Shown piece after piece: positions 1 through 10,865 of a stretch of DNA of 64,000 bases. Below the pieces are notes generated by a model. That model was given only the letters and a program-made list of their open reading frames with translations, made no database searches and was not told the DNA's origin. The position numbers were made by a program, and so were the translations under genes. This stretch comes from Trichosanthes cucumerina (lineage: Eukaryota > Streptophyta > Magnoliopsida > Cucurbitales > Cucurbitaceae): assembly GCA_036507285.1 (NCBI GenBank), contig CM071836.1:78135505-78199504 (forward strand), read 5' to 3'. The number at the start of each line of letters is the position of its first letter. Position 1 is the stretch's first letter.

Positions 1-197
1 AGAATACCCTCTAACTTCCTCCAAACCACAAACATGTCTTTGAATTTAATTAATTAACTTCCAAATGTTTATTTCCTTAAGTTGTACCAAAACAAACTTC
101 TAAATCAAGAAAATTCCAAGGCTCATTGACAAAATTTCAAATGGCTTAACCCCAAAACAATAAAAATAAAAGGCACCTGAAGTTCAGGGTCGTTACA
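1..197 (-). mobile_element. End of a Ty3/gypsy-type LTR, cut by the window edge
   Basis: The segment ends with ggtcgttaca, whose reverse complement is the usual chromovirus LTR start TGTAACGACCC. The copia A leader resumes at 198 with ccgtgagacgcc, matching the leader of copia B near 59630. The LTR therefore sits inside the copia A leader in minus orientation. The likely target duplication is ccgtg at 198-202, but the matching copy is off the window. No coding capacity is visible. Confidence 0.6.
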
Positions 198-677
198 CCG
201 TGAGACGCCTATGATACGCCTGCTAGTTTGGCCTGGACCAGACAATCCCTTCGGAGGGTTTGATCATGGGAGTCGGAACACCGTGAATTCCCGAAAGAGA
301 TACAGTTTCTTGGTTGGTTTTCCTTCTTGGTTCACCCTTCGGTGGCTATTGTTTGGACGGATGCTTGGAAACTTAAAGATTGAGGGTGACACTCACGGAA
401 TTCGTTAAGTGTTAATGAATTCGACTGAACAATGGTAATTGGACGCCTAATGGAATAAGAGTTATTCTGGGATTAGGGTCTGATCGAGAAAGTCTCGTCC
501 TAGAGGAGGAGTGGGTTTGTCTACCCTACGGTGGCGGTCATTCTAAACCTTTAGGTTATCATTGCAAATTTTTGAATGACCTAGGGATCATAGGATAAAA
601 TTTGCTAAAACCCGATTGGATTTTCAAAAGTTTTTGCGAGACTAATACAAAGTTTTTCATTTTATTTCAGCAACAAA
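198..677 (+). mobile_element. Copia A leader (5' untranslated region)
   Basis: This stretch is closely similar to 59630-60100 in copia B, including the words cctgctagtttgg and ctggaccagacaatccct. It lies directly upstream of a gag start codon at 678. It is non-coding leader between the (absent) 5' LTR and gag of a Ty1/copia element. A short open frame in it is not conserved as protein in copia B, so I do not call it a gene. Confidence 0.75.
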
Positions 678-714
678 ATGTCAAACGCTTTTAACGTTCC
701 TTTAGCTTCCGTTA
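678..714 (+). pseudogene. Copia A gag, first 12 codons, cut by the chromovirus insertion
   Basis: An ATG at 678-680 begins a gag-like N-terminus. The frame is interrupted at 714 by the chromovirus array and resumes after the second target-duplication copy at 18327-18331, where the reading stays open into the gag remnant of 18332-18762. The start was chosen because the matching position in copia B (60103) also has an ATG directly after the leader. Gag would form the cytoplasmic particle shell. Only 12 codons are on this side. Confidence 0.75.
710..714. repeat. Target-site duplication cgtta, left copy
   Basis: cgtta here and at 18327-18331 flank a segment that starts TG at 715 and ends CA at 18326. 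The copia A gag frame continues across the two copies. This proves that the whole 17.6-kb array behaves as one insertion at this site. Confidence 0.95.
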
Positions 715-3318
715 TGTAACGCCCCTACTTTTCTATGACCAAATCCCTAGGGACATTACTACACATGCATGCATTTATAGGCCGGGAGATAAAAAGAACT
801 TAAAAGCCATTTCCAATTAACGTAAATAGTTCCAGGGATCCCAAAAAAAAACAAAACATTCAAATCATTTAAAAACATCACATCAGCTTGGCCTATTAAA
901 ACTGTAAGTAAGTTTAACTTCAATTAAAAACATAGAGACAACAATAGTTCAAAATAAGAATATGCGGAAATCATGCTGGTTCCCATGGTCCTAGTAACGC
1001 TCCCCCGTCACACGCCCTGCACGTCCTTCCCTTTACCTGAAAAACATTTTTAAAAGAAAGGGTGAGTATTGCAAAACAATACCCAGTAAGTAACCTCGCT
1101 ACCGAGGTTTGGGATATGCATACACATACAATCATGATCTCTAAACTCATTCGTAACATACATAGATGGGACCTAAAACTTTCTAGGGTTGCCAGGTCTT
1201 TAATCCATGGCTGCATATTTAATTGTCAGGCCTTTAATCCATGACTGCTTATTCAGTTGCCAGGTCTTTAATCCATGGCTGCTCATTCAATTGTCAGGTC
1301 TTTAATCCATGACTGTGTATTTAATTGCCAGGTCTTTAATCCATGGTTGTTCATTAAATTGCCAGGTCTTTAATCCATGGCTGTTCATTTAATTGTGAGG
1401 CCGACTGGTCATCCTGAGTCATTTCATTTCGAGTCCCTCACAGACCCCTGTACTTTGACCCATAGGTCTCTGTTGCATGTTTGACCATGCACATAGCGAT
1501 CTCAGGATAACCAATGTCCACACTATTCGCTAATTCATTTCGTGACATACAAAACATGCATAAGGTCCCATCAGTCACATAATAATAGAGTACATATCAC
1601 AAACATCATCATCAGTATATCAGTCATACTTTCTCATGGACAGTTTGAAGATCATACTTTTGTAAGAAACATGAAACATTCTCATACAATTTACTGTCCT
1701 ATCCTCACATGAAATAATGGAATCCTTATACATAACATACGAGAATACTTTCACATAAAATAATGGTTCATTTTCATATGATACATCGAAGTATTTGCAC
1801 ATAAAATATCACGTATTCTCACAATAATATCTGTGTAATTTCATATGAAAAATATAAACTATTTCGCATAAAATCATGAAAATCATTTTCATTTTCTCCC
1901 ATTTAAAAGTTCGGCACAAGGTCCCTTACCTCGAGCTTCGATTTTTACTCCAAAACCTAATCGAACTCCCTGCCTATTCTCCTTTTAGTGAAACCTGATT
2001 CACATCGTAATTCCCGAATTCAAACTCCAAGCATTCACTAAAACCCTAATCATGCGATACTTAAATTACCGTATTAAGATATCGTACCCTGCTTACCTCG
2101 AGCTCAAAGCGAACACCTACTAACTCTTAGTCCGTTTTGACGATCAATCCCGCTCCAAGTTCGCTTCCTACAAAAGTTAATCGAACCCGTAACCTAAGTT
2201 CTCAACCAAAACGCTTAATTAATCGACGGTACACAAATAATTCTAAATCAAACTTGATACTTAGCACGATCTCTCACCGAAAGGAATCTCCGCTGTTGCA
2301 ACCGTGCTGGCCGGCGCTGTGGAGCTCGACGGCGGTGAAGGAGAAGGGTTCGCGAGCGGCTGCTTCCGTGGCTCTCGGCCGTGCAGGTGTGAGCGGCGGC
2401 TGGAGGACTTCGACGGCGACACAGACCCGAGCAGCAGCAGTGGCTAGAGCTTCGCCGTGAGGCTCCTTCGCTCGTGATCTCGGCGCGTGCCGCTGCGTGC
2501 GGCGAACCGCCGCCGAGGACTTCGAGCGTGACTTCGCGCAGCGTAGGCGTCGGAGTGGTCGTCATGAGGTCGAGTTCCCGCGCTTGCAGACGGTGGGTCG
2601 AATCGCGACCGTGAGTGGACTTTCTTCGCGAGCGGTGGTCGTGAGTGAAGTCTTCGGCGGCGGCGGCGCTTCAAGGATGAAGGCTCACGGTTTCGGTGGC
2701 GTGTGCACGAGCTATCGCCGGCGACGGATCTTCTTCGCCGCTCCTCGGTGTGCGGCGTGAACGACTTGCGAGGCGAGACCGGCTGACGCCGCGTGCGGCG
2801 TCCGAGGGGCTGAGCTTCAGCTGCAACGGCTTGCAAGACGGCTGGGAGGCGGTTGCGGCGGCCGGCTTGACGAGATGCAGATGGAGGCGGCGTGCACGGC
2901 TGACCGGACGGCGACGGCAGTAGCTGTGATGATGGAGCTAGGGTATCGGTTAGGGTAAGAGGGTTGAAGGAGAAGAGTGAGGTGAATGTTTTTAGGGTTA
3001 AGGTTTTTTTTTTTATACAATGAGGAAGATGTGGAGCCTAGGGTTTCTTATGATATATATATATACCATCTATCTAGGTCAAGTTGTGCCAATAAACACC
3101 CTAATTCAGACCTAAATCACCAAAACGCCCTTCCACTTACCTTTCCTTTCAATTTTCATAGTTAATCTCATTAGAAAAGAAATAATTCACATAAGCTAAA
3201 CAAAATTACGGCCTCCCTCTCGCCGAGCTTGATTAAAAATCACTAATCCAGCTAAACACGGCGTTTACTAGAGCGTTAAATAAAATAAATAATAATACCT
3301 GTGATGATGGTCGTCACA
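715..3318 (-). mobile_element. Chromovirus LTR 1 (3' LTR of unit 1)
   Basis: It starts tgtaacgcccc and ends cgtcaca, giving TG...CA in both readings. It lies beside the polypurine tract at 3319-3331, so it is the 3' LTR of unit 1. It holds six degenerate copies of a 33-37 bp unit around ctttaatccatgg at 1189-1394 and a strongly GC-rich block at about 2290-2930. Open frames in that block exist on both strands, and I attribute them to base composition. Confidence 0.93.
1189..1394. repeat. LTR minisatellite, six copies around ctttaatccatgg
   Basis: Six copies of a roughly 33-37 bp unit follow one another, each with caggtctttaatccatg or a close variant. The same six-copy array stands at 8696-8898 and 16199-16390 in the other two LTRs. 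The copies at 8696 and 16199 differ mainly at the CAG triplet of the unit. Confidence 0.9.
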
Positions 3319-3331
3319 ATCTTCCCTCCTT
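3319..3331 (-). other. Polypurine tract of chromovirus unit 1
   Basis: Read on the minus strand this is aaggagggaagat, directly before the LTR start. It is the expected plus-strand primer for reverse transcription. The identical tract is at 10829-10841 in unit 2, and a matching one at 42561-42572 in the coding-empty relative. Confidence 0.9.
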
Positions 3332-3355
3332 AAGAACTTTCGTCCTCGAAAGTTC

Positions 3356-6300
3356 CTATTCTTGAAATAGTTACGGATATTTAGCTCAGACTTCCTCTTC
3401 TCGCTCCCGGTGTAGCTTCTTCCGGCGGTGATTCTGCCACAAACCCTTTAACTAAGCGGATCTCACTTTACGGAGGGTCTTTCGATCTCTTGCAATAATT
3501 TGAACCGGTCGTTCGCCGTAACTCAGATCTTCTGTTAACTGCAATGGTTCGAAGTCTATGACATGAGTCGGGTCTGGAACGTACTTTCTCAACATGGAGA
3601 CATGGAATACGTTGTGCACTGCTGACAGGGACGGCGGTAGTGCTAATCTGTAGGCCACCGCACCAATCCTTTCTAAAATTTCAAATGGTCCGATGAATCG
3701 CGGACTCAACTTCCCTTTCCGGCCAAACCTTAGAATTCCCTTCATTGGGGCCACCTTAAGAAATACGTGGTCCCCAACATCGAATTCTAGGTCTCTTCGT
3801 CTCGTGTCGGCATAACTCTTCTGTCTGCTCTGGGCGGTCTGCATCCGCGCCCTAATCTTTTGCACTGCCTCATTAGTGACCTGCACTAATTCTGGACCCA
3901 ACAACTGGCGTTCACCAACCTCCTCCCAGAAAACTGGAGTTCTGCAACGTTTTCCATAGAGAGCTTCAAATGGAGCCATTCCGATGGTCGACTGGTAACT
4001 GTTGTTGTAAGCAAACTCCATCAGATGCAAATGAGTGTCCCAACTACCTGGGAAGTCTAAAGTGCAAGCTCGCAACATATCCTCTAATATCTGGTTTAAT
4101 CGCTCGCTCGCCCATCCGCCTGCGTGGATGAAAAGTCATCTTGAAGTTCAAATCGCAACCCAACGCTCTTTGTAAACTCCTCGGAAGTGGGAGGTGAAAC
4201 GTGGATCCTCATGCTCAAATAATCTTGGTGGAATTCCATGCAAACGGACTATCTCTTCTAGGTAAAGCTGCGCCCACTTATCTGTAGAATAGGTGGGTTT
4301 CCCTGGTATGAAATGTGCTGACTTTGTTAATCTGTCCACTATGACCCAAATCACTGTGTAACCTCGTAAAGTTCTAGGCAGTCCAACTATGAAATCCATT
4401 GAGATCTCCTCCCATTTCCACCGAGGTACATGTAAAGGTTGCAAGCAAACCCGCGGGTCTCTCTTCAGGTGCCTTCACTGGCCGGGCAAGTCAAACACTT
4501 GCTGACAAACTCTGCTATGTCGCGCTTCATGTTATACCACCAAAATGACTGTTTCAGAGCTCGGTACATCTTGGTACTGCCAGGATGCATAGAAAATGGT
4601 GAGTTATGGGCTTCGTTCAAGATCTCGTTCTCGACTTGTCGTGCGTCGCACACACAATCGTCCCGAAATAGCAATCCTCCATCCGTGGATAGGGAAAACT
4701 CTGTCAACTCACTCGTAGTTATTGTGACGCTTTTCTACTAATCGAGGGTCCACACTTTGAGCCTCTATGATACGTTGCCTCAAGGTCGGTTGTACATCGT
4801 TAATCGGGCTAATCGAGCCGTGGTCTTTCCTACTAGTCTTGCGCAATTTCACCGAGCAAACTCTGCTGTCAGACTCTTCGCTGTCGTTACGGCGCGCAGT
4901 GAGATGCACTCGGCAAGCCTCTTTGAGGGCATCGCCACTACATTAGCCTACACGGGATGGTATCGTATGTCAATATCATAATCTTTCACTAATTCCAACC
5001 ATCTGCGTTGCCTCATGTTCAATTCCTTCGGGTGAGCAGATACTTGAGACTTTTATGATCTCTGTAAAAATCGAATTTTCTCGCCATACTGTGAGTAGTG
5101 TCTCCGGATCTTTAATGCAAATACTCTGCTGCTAGTTCCAGTCATGAGTTGGATAGTTTCTCTCGTGCGTCTTCAATTGTCGGGATGCATAAGCTATTAC
5201 TTTACCGTGCTGCATCAGGATACGTACCCAACCCTTTCTTGGAAGCATCACTGTAAACCACAAAGCTCCCTGTTCCTCGGGAATCAGAAGAATCGGGGCC
5301 GACACTAATCGTGCTTGAGTTCCCGGAAACTCGCCTCACAAGCATCATCCCAAACAAAAGAGTTTCTTGCGCGCCCGGTGAGTCATAGGCATGGCTATCT
5401 TGGCAAAATCTCGCACTAAACGCCTATAGTATCCTGCAAGACCCGTAAAACTACGCACCTCAGAAGCGGTGGTGGGGACGAGGCCACGTGTGTGACGGCC
5501 TCCACTTTATTACTGGATCAACAGAGACTCAAACCGGACACCACATGCCCTAGGAAAGATACTTGTCTGAGCCAGAACTCACACTTGGAAAATTTTGCAT
5601 ATAACTTATTCTCCCTCAGCGTGAGTAACACTTTCCTCAGTTGCATTTCATGCTCTTCATCACATCTGGAGTATATCAATATATCATCGATGAACACAAT
5701 CACGAACGTATCAAGAAACTCCTTGAATAAACGGTTCATCAAGTCCATGAAAGCGGCAGGGGCATTGGTCAGACCAAACGGCATCACGGTGAACTCGTAA
5801 TGCCCATAACGTGATCTGAATGCTATTTTAGGGATATCCCCTTCACTGATCCTCAACTGATGGTAGCCTGATCTCAGATCAATTTTAGAGAATATCTGTC
5901 GCTCCTTGCAAATCGATCGAGCAGATCATCTATTTTGGGGGGAGAGGGTATTTGTTCTTGATCGTAACTTTATTCAACTCCTCGTAATCTATACATAGGC
6001 GCATGGATCCGCTCTTTTTCTTTTCACGAACAATACAGTGCTCCTGGGGTGAAACGCGGCAGGCGTATAAACCCTTTGTCTAGCAAGTCTTGTAGCTGTA
6101 TTTTTAGTTCTTTCAACTCTGCACGCGCCATTCTCAGACGGGGCCTTGGATATCGGGTCGCCCCAATTCCAACCGATGTTAAAATCTACCTCCCCGATGG
6201 AGGTATTCCGGGAGGTCCTCGGGAAAACGTCTCAGTAAACTCATTCACCACTGATGCGATGTCACCGAGATTTTTGTGCACCTTGCATCTAGTATGCAAG

Positions 6301-7973
6301 CTAAGACGCCCCAGGCTCCTCGATGCAATAACTTTCTGGCCTTAAGGGCAGTAATTACCTTAGGCCTACTTCCTGCTATCGTGCCTCTGAACCTGTAGCC
6401 AGGTTGGTTAGGAGGAGTGAACACTACCTCCTTCCTGAAACAATCAATACAAGCATGGTTCTGTGCTAACCAGTCCATGCCCAATATTACATCAAAATCA
6501 AACATGTCTAAGGTCACTAGGTTCACTGCTAATTCATGGTCTGCGATGGTCACACTACCATCCTTGACTTTCATATTGGCTAACAAATTTATTCCCGCAG
6601 GAGTGGAGACAGATAGGGCATCATCAGAATCGTTTCTAGTTCTAACTCACTTGACTTACAAAGGATCTTTGAAATAAAAGAGTGTGTAGAACTGTAATCA
6701 AATAGTACAAAGGCGAGGTGCCCAAGTAATGGAAGTGTACTGTAACCATCGAGTCCGAGCCATAGATGTCTCTCTTGGTGCTTGCATAGGCTCTCCTCGG
6801 TGTATGGCGGCTTCACGCAAGAGCCCACTATTCATAACTCGTGGTCGGGCTAGTCTTTGGCTTGACTCGGGCAGCTATTAGCTCTGTGTCCTTCCTTTCC
6901 ACACTTGAAACACGCTCCGGACCGGGCCAAACACTTACCCAGTCTGGCGCTTACCACATTCTTTGCACCGTGTGGCCTATCTCTCGCCGCTGCTATTCCC
7001 GATCGCACGACTTGTGGTTTTCGCCGGAACTGCACGAAAATGCCCTTGTCTATGCGGTGTACGCTGGGGGCGCTGTGAGCTGGAATTGGGTTGGTCCCAC
7101 TTCCTCTTGTGATTTCATGGGGTGCCAGGTTAACTCACTACTGCCCGTGTGCACCTGCGGCTCTGCACTCAAATCGATTCGCTTACTCCCACGCGCGAGG
7201 CGTAATCGGGAGGTGCTAATGCTTGAATAAAGCCTCGAACATTCTCATCCAAGCCCCATAATGAAGCGCTCGGTCTTCTTTGCCTCAGTATCTACCACTC
7301 GGGGCAAACGGGACAAACGGGTAAATTCTCTCTCATACACCTCCACTGCCCTCCTGCTCGCACAATTGTAAGAATTTCGCCCGCTTCACGTAACGAGCTG
7401 CAGCAGGATAAAATTTCCGCCAGAATGCTTCTTTAAACATATTCAGTGTAATCGTTCACCATTGGCGACAATGGTTCCTCGGGCGGACTCCCACCATAAA
7501 TATGCGTCATCTCTCAAAGCATGAAGGTAGGTAGCACAGACACCCTACGGGTCTCGGGCGGTTCATCGATCGAAGATGGTCTCAATGGAGGATACCACAA
7601 CTCACCACGGTGGGGGGTGACTGGAAGACCCATTGAACGACCTAGGATCATACTTTTCAAGTCCTCTGTAACGGGACTCCAGAGTTGCATCGTTTCGTCC
7701 CTGGTTTGCTTGGGCCAGCTGGGTGGCTACTGTAGCTCGCACTAGACTCTGCATAGCCTCCACCATCATAGTCATAACATTGGCGTTCCCCTGGTCTGCC
7801 ACGGGGGCAAGCTCGCAGTACATTCTCCGACGGCCAGGTGGTCTGGGGAGGTCTCGAACGGGTGGAGTAACCTCTTCCCGATCCAGGGGTAATTCCGGTT
7901 GGGCGTCAACGTTTTCCCTTGCCCTCCGGCCCCTACCACGTCCCCTACCTCTCCCTCGGCCTCTAGGTGGCAT
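3356..7973 (-). pseudogene. Chromovirus unit 1 gag-pol, frameshifted
   Basis: This is a single gag-pol polyprotein on the minus strand, broken into many frames. Reading from the start codon at 7973 come: an Arg/Gly-rich N-terminus; a CCHC zinc knuckle CFKCGKEGHRANSC near 6880-6930; aspartic protease, with FDYSS where the active site FDSGS is normal (about 6700) and later LGMDWL; RT with FVIVFIDDILIYS (about 5680); RNase H in fragments (5500-4900); the integrase zinc finger (4707-4465); the core (4444-4148); and the C-terminal region (from 4078) leading into a degraded chromodomain. The stop is at 3356. Elements of this clade normally encode about 1500 residues, and this length fits. Most breaks fall beside CAG/CTG triplets that are different in unit 2, so some may be consensus errors. 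Confidence 0.9.
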
Positions 7974-8212
7974 TATGTCAAAACTACAATATAGAGAGTT
8001 TCTAACTCAGTTTCCTTTACTTTCAAATCATAAGATAGGATCACCCCTTGGGGCTTTTTAAAACTGTATGCATAAAACTGTATCATATCATAATCATTTA
8101 CTTTCTTAATAACATATCAGAACGTACCTGGCGGTGACTGGAAGCGTTGTTAAACCATGGGAACTACTCGTAGGCTTACTCGTAAGCAAGTCTCTGAAAC
8201 CCTTAAACCTAG

Positions 8213-8225
8213 GGCTCTGATACCA
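8213..8225 (-). other. Primer-binding site of unit 1 (initiator Met tRNA type)
   Basis: On the minus strand it reads tggtatcagagcc, two bases after the LTR end. This is the standard binding site for the 3' end of initiator Met tRNA. The leader to the gag start is 7974-8212. Confidence 0.92.
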
Positions 8226-8227
8226 AC

Positions 8228-10828
8228 TGTAACGCCCCTACTTTTCTATGACCAAATCCCTAGGGACATTACTACACATGCATGCATTTATAGGCCGGGA
8301 GATAAAAAGAACTTAAAAGCCATTTCCAATTAACGTAAATAGTTCCAGGATCCCAAAAAAACAAAACATTCAAATCATTTAAAAACATCACATCGACTTG
8401 GCCTATTAAAGCGTAAGTAAGTTTAACTTCAATTAAAAACATAGAGACAACAATAGTTCAAAATAAGAATATGCGGAAATCATGTTGGTTCCCATGGTCC
8501 TAGTAACGCTCCCCGTCACGCCCGCACGCCCTTCCCTTTACTCGAAAAACATTTTTAAAAGAAAGGGTGAGTATTGCAAAACAATACCCGAGTAAGTAAC
8601 CTCGCTACACGAGGTTTGGGATATGCATACACATACAATCATGATCTCTAAACTCATTCGTAACATACATAGATGGGACCTAAAACTTTCTAGGGTTGCC
8701 AGGTCTTTAATCCATGGCTGCATATTTAATTGCCAGGCCTTTAATCCATGACTGCTTATTCAGTTGTCAGGTCTTTAATCCATGGCTGCTCATTCAATTG
8801 TCAGTCTTTAATCCATATTTGTGTATTTAATTGCCGTGTCTTTAATCCATGGTCGTTCATTAAATTGCCGTGTCTTTAATCCATGGTCATTCATTTAATT
8901 GTGAGGCCGATGGTCATCCTGAGTCATTTCATTTCGAGTCCCTCACGCACTTTCGCACTTTGACCCATAGGTCTCTGTTGCATGTTTGACCATGCACATA
9001 GCGATCTCGGGATAACCAATGTCCACACTATTCGCTAATTCATTTCGTGACATACAAAACATGCATAAGGTCCCATCGGTCACATAATAATAGAGTACAT
9101 ATCACAAACATCATCATCGATGATATCACCATACTTTCTCATGGACGGTTTGAAGATCATACTTTTGTAAGAAACATGAAACATTCTCATACAATTTCAT
9201 TGTCCTATCCTCACATGAAATAATGGAATCCTTATACATAACATACGAGAATACTTTCACATAAAATAATGGTTCATTTTCATATGATACATCAAGTATT
9301 TGCACATAAAATATCACGTATTCTCACAATAATATCTCGTGTAATTTCATATGAAAAATATAAACTATTTCGCATAAAATCATGAAAATCATTTTCATTT
9401 TCTCCCATTTAAAAGTTAAGCACAAGGTCCCTTACCTCGAGCTTCGATTTTTACTCCAAAACCTAATCGAACTCCCTGCCTATTCTCCTTTTAGTGAAAC
9501 CTGATTCACATCGTAATTCCCGAATTCAAACTCCAAGCATTCACTAAAACCCTAATCATGCGATACTTAAATTACCGTATTAAGATATCGTACCCCTGCT
9601 TACCTCGAGCTCAAAGCGAACACCTACTAACTCTTAGTCCGTTTTGACGATCAATCCCGCTCCAAGTTCGCTTCCTACAAAAGTTAATCGAACCCGTAAC
9701 CTAAGTTCTCAACCAAAACGCTTAATTAATCGACGGTACACAAATAATTCTAAATCAAACTTGATACTTAGCACGATCTCTCACCGAAAGGAATCTCATT
9801 GTTGTAACTGGCCGTCTTTGGCGTATTTGTGGAGCTCGGACGGCGGTGAAGGAGAAGGGTTCGCGAGCGGCCGCTCAGTGGCTCTCGCCGCGGCGTGTGT
9901 GATGGCGGCCGAGGACTTCGACGGCGGCGCACCCGAGCGGCGGCAGAGATGGCTAGAGCTTCGCCGTGAGGCTCCTTCGCTCGTGATCTCCGGCGTGGCT
10001 GCTTTCGTGCGAACCGGCCGTCGAGGGACTTCGAGCGTAGACTTCGGCGCTGCAGGCGTAGGCGTCGGAGTGGCTGTTCGCGAGGTCGAGTTCCGCTTGC
10101 GAGACGGTGGGTGAATCGCGACCGTGAGTGGACTTTCGCGAACTACCGGTCGTGTGGTGAGTGAAGTCTTGAGCGCGGCGGCTCAAGGATGAAGGCTCAC
10201 GGTTTCCGGCTGGCGTGCACGAGCTATCGCCGGCGACGGATCTTCGCTCGCTCCTCGGTGTGCAGGCGTGAACGACTTGCGAGGCGGCGAGACCGGCGAT
10301 CGCGCGCGTGCGTCCGGTGGGTGAAGCCACCGCAACGGCTTGCAAAGCGGCCGAGGCGCGGTTGCGGCGGCCGGCACGAGATGCGAGATGGAGGCGGCGT
10401 GCGCTGCGAGGTGGCCGGACGGCGGCAGCGATGGCTGTGATGATGGAGCTAGGGTATCGGTTAGGGTAAGAGGTTGAAGGAGAAGAGTGAGGTGAATGTT
10501 TTTAGGGTTAGGGTTTTTTTTTTTATACAATGAGGAAGATGTGGAGCCTAGGGTTTCTTATGATATATATATATACCATCTATCTAGGTCAAGTTGTGCC
10601 AATAAACACCCTAATCTGCACCTAAATCACCAAAACGCCCTTCCACTTACCTTTCCTTTCAATTTTCATAGTTAATCTCATTAGAAAAGAAATAATTCAC
10701 ATAAGCTAAACAAAATTACGGCCTCCCTCTCGCCGAGCTTGATTAAAAATCACTAATCCAGCTAAACACGGCGTTTACTAGAGCGTTAAATAAAATAAAT
10801 AATAATACCTGTGATGATGGTCGTCACA
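8228..10828 (-). mobile_element. Chromovirus LTR 2 (shared middle LTR)
   Basis: It starts tgtaacgcccc and ends cgtcaca. It is the 5' LTR of unit 1 (primer-binding site on its low side) and at the same time the 3' LTR of unit 2 (polypurine tract on its high side). No target duplication exists at either edge, which shows it is not an independent solo LTR. It has the same minisatellite (8696-8898) and GC-rich block (about 9800-10440) as LTR 1. Confidence 0.93.
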
Positions 10829-10841
10829 ATCTTCCCTCCTT
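10829..10841 (-). other. Polypurine tract of chromovirus unit 2
   Basis: It reads aaggagggaagat on the minus strand, adjoining LTR 2, and is identical to the tract of unit 1. Confidence 0.9.
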
Positions 10842-10865
10842 AAGAACTTTCGTCCTCGAAAGTTC

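Noticed and set aside
1062..1244. Short open frames repeated in LTRs (for example 1620-1802, 9126-9317, 16623-16814)
   Set aside because: They recur because the LTRs are repeats. They lie in minisatellite or AT-rich DNA, lack known domains and differ by frameshifts between copies.
1189..1394. CRISPR-like spacing of the 33-37 bp LTR units
   Set aside because: The units are contiguous minisatellite copies with no unique spacers, in a plant retrotransposon LTR.
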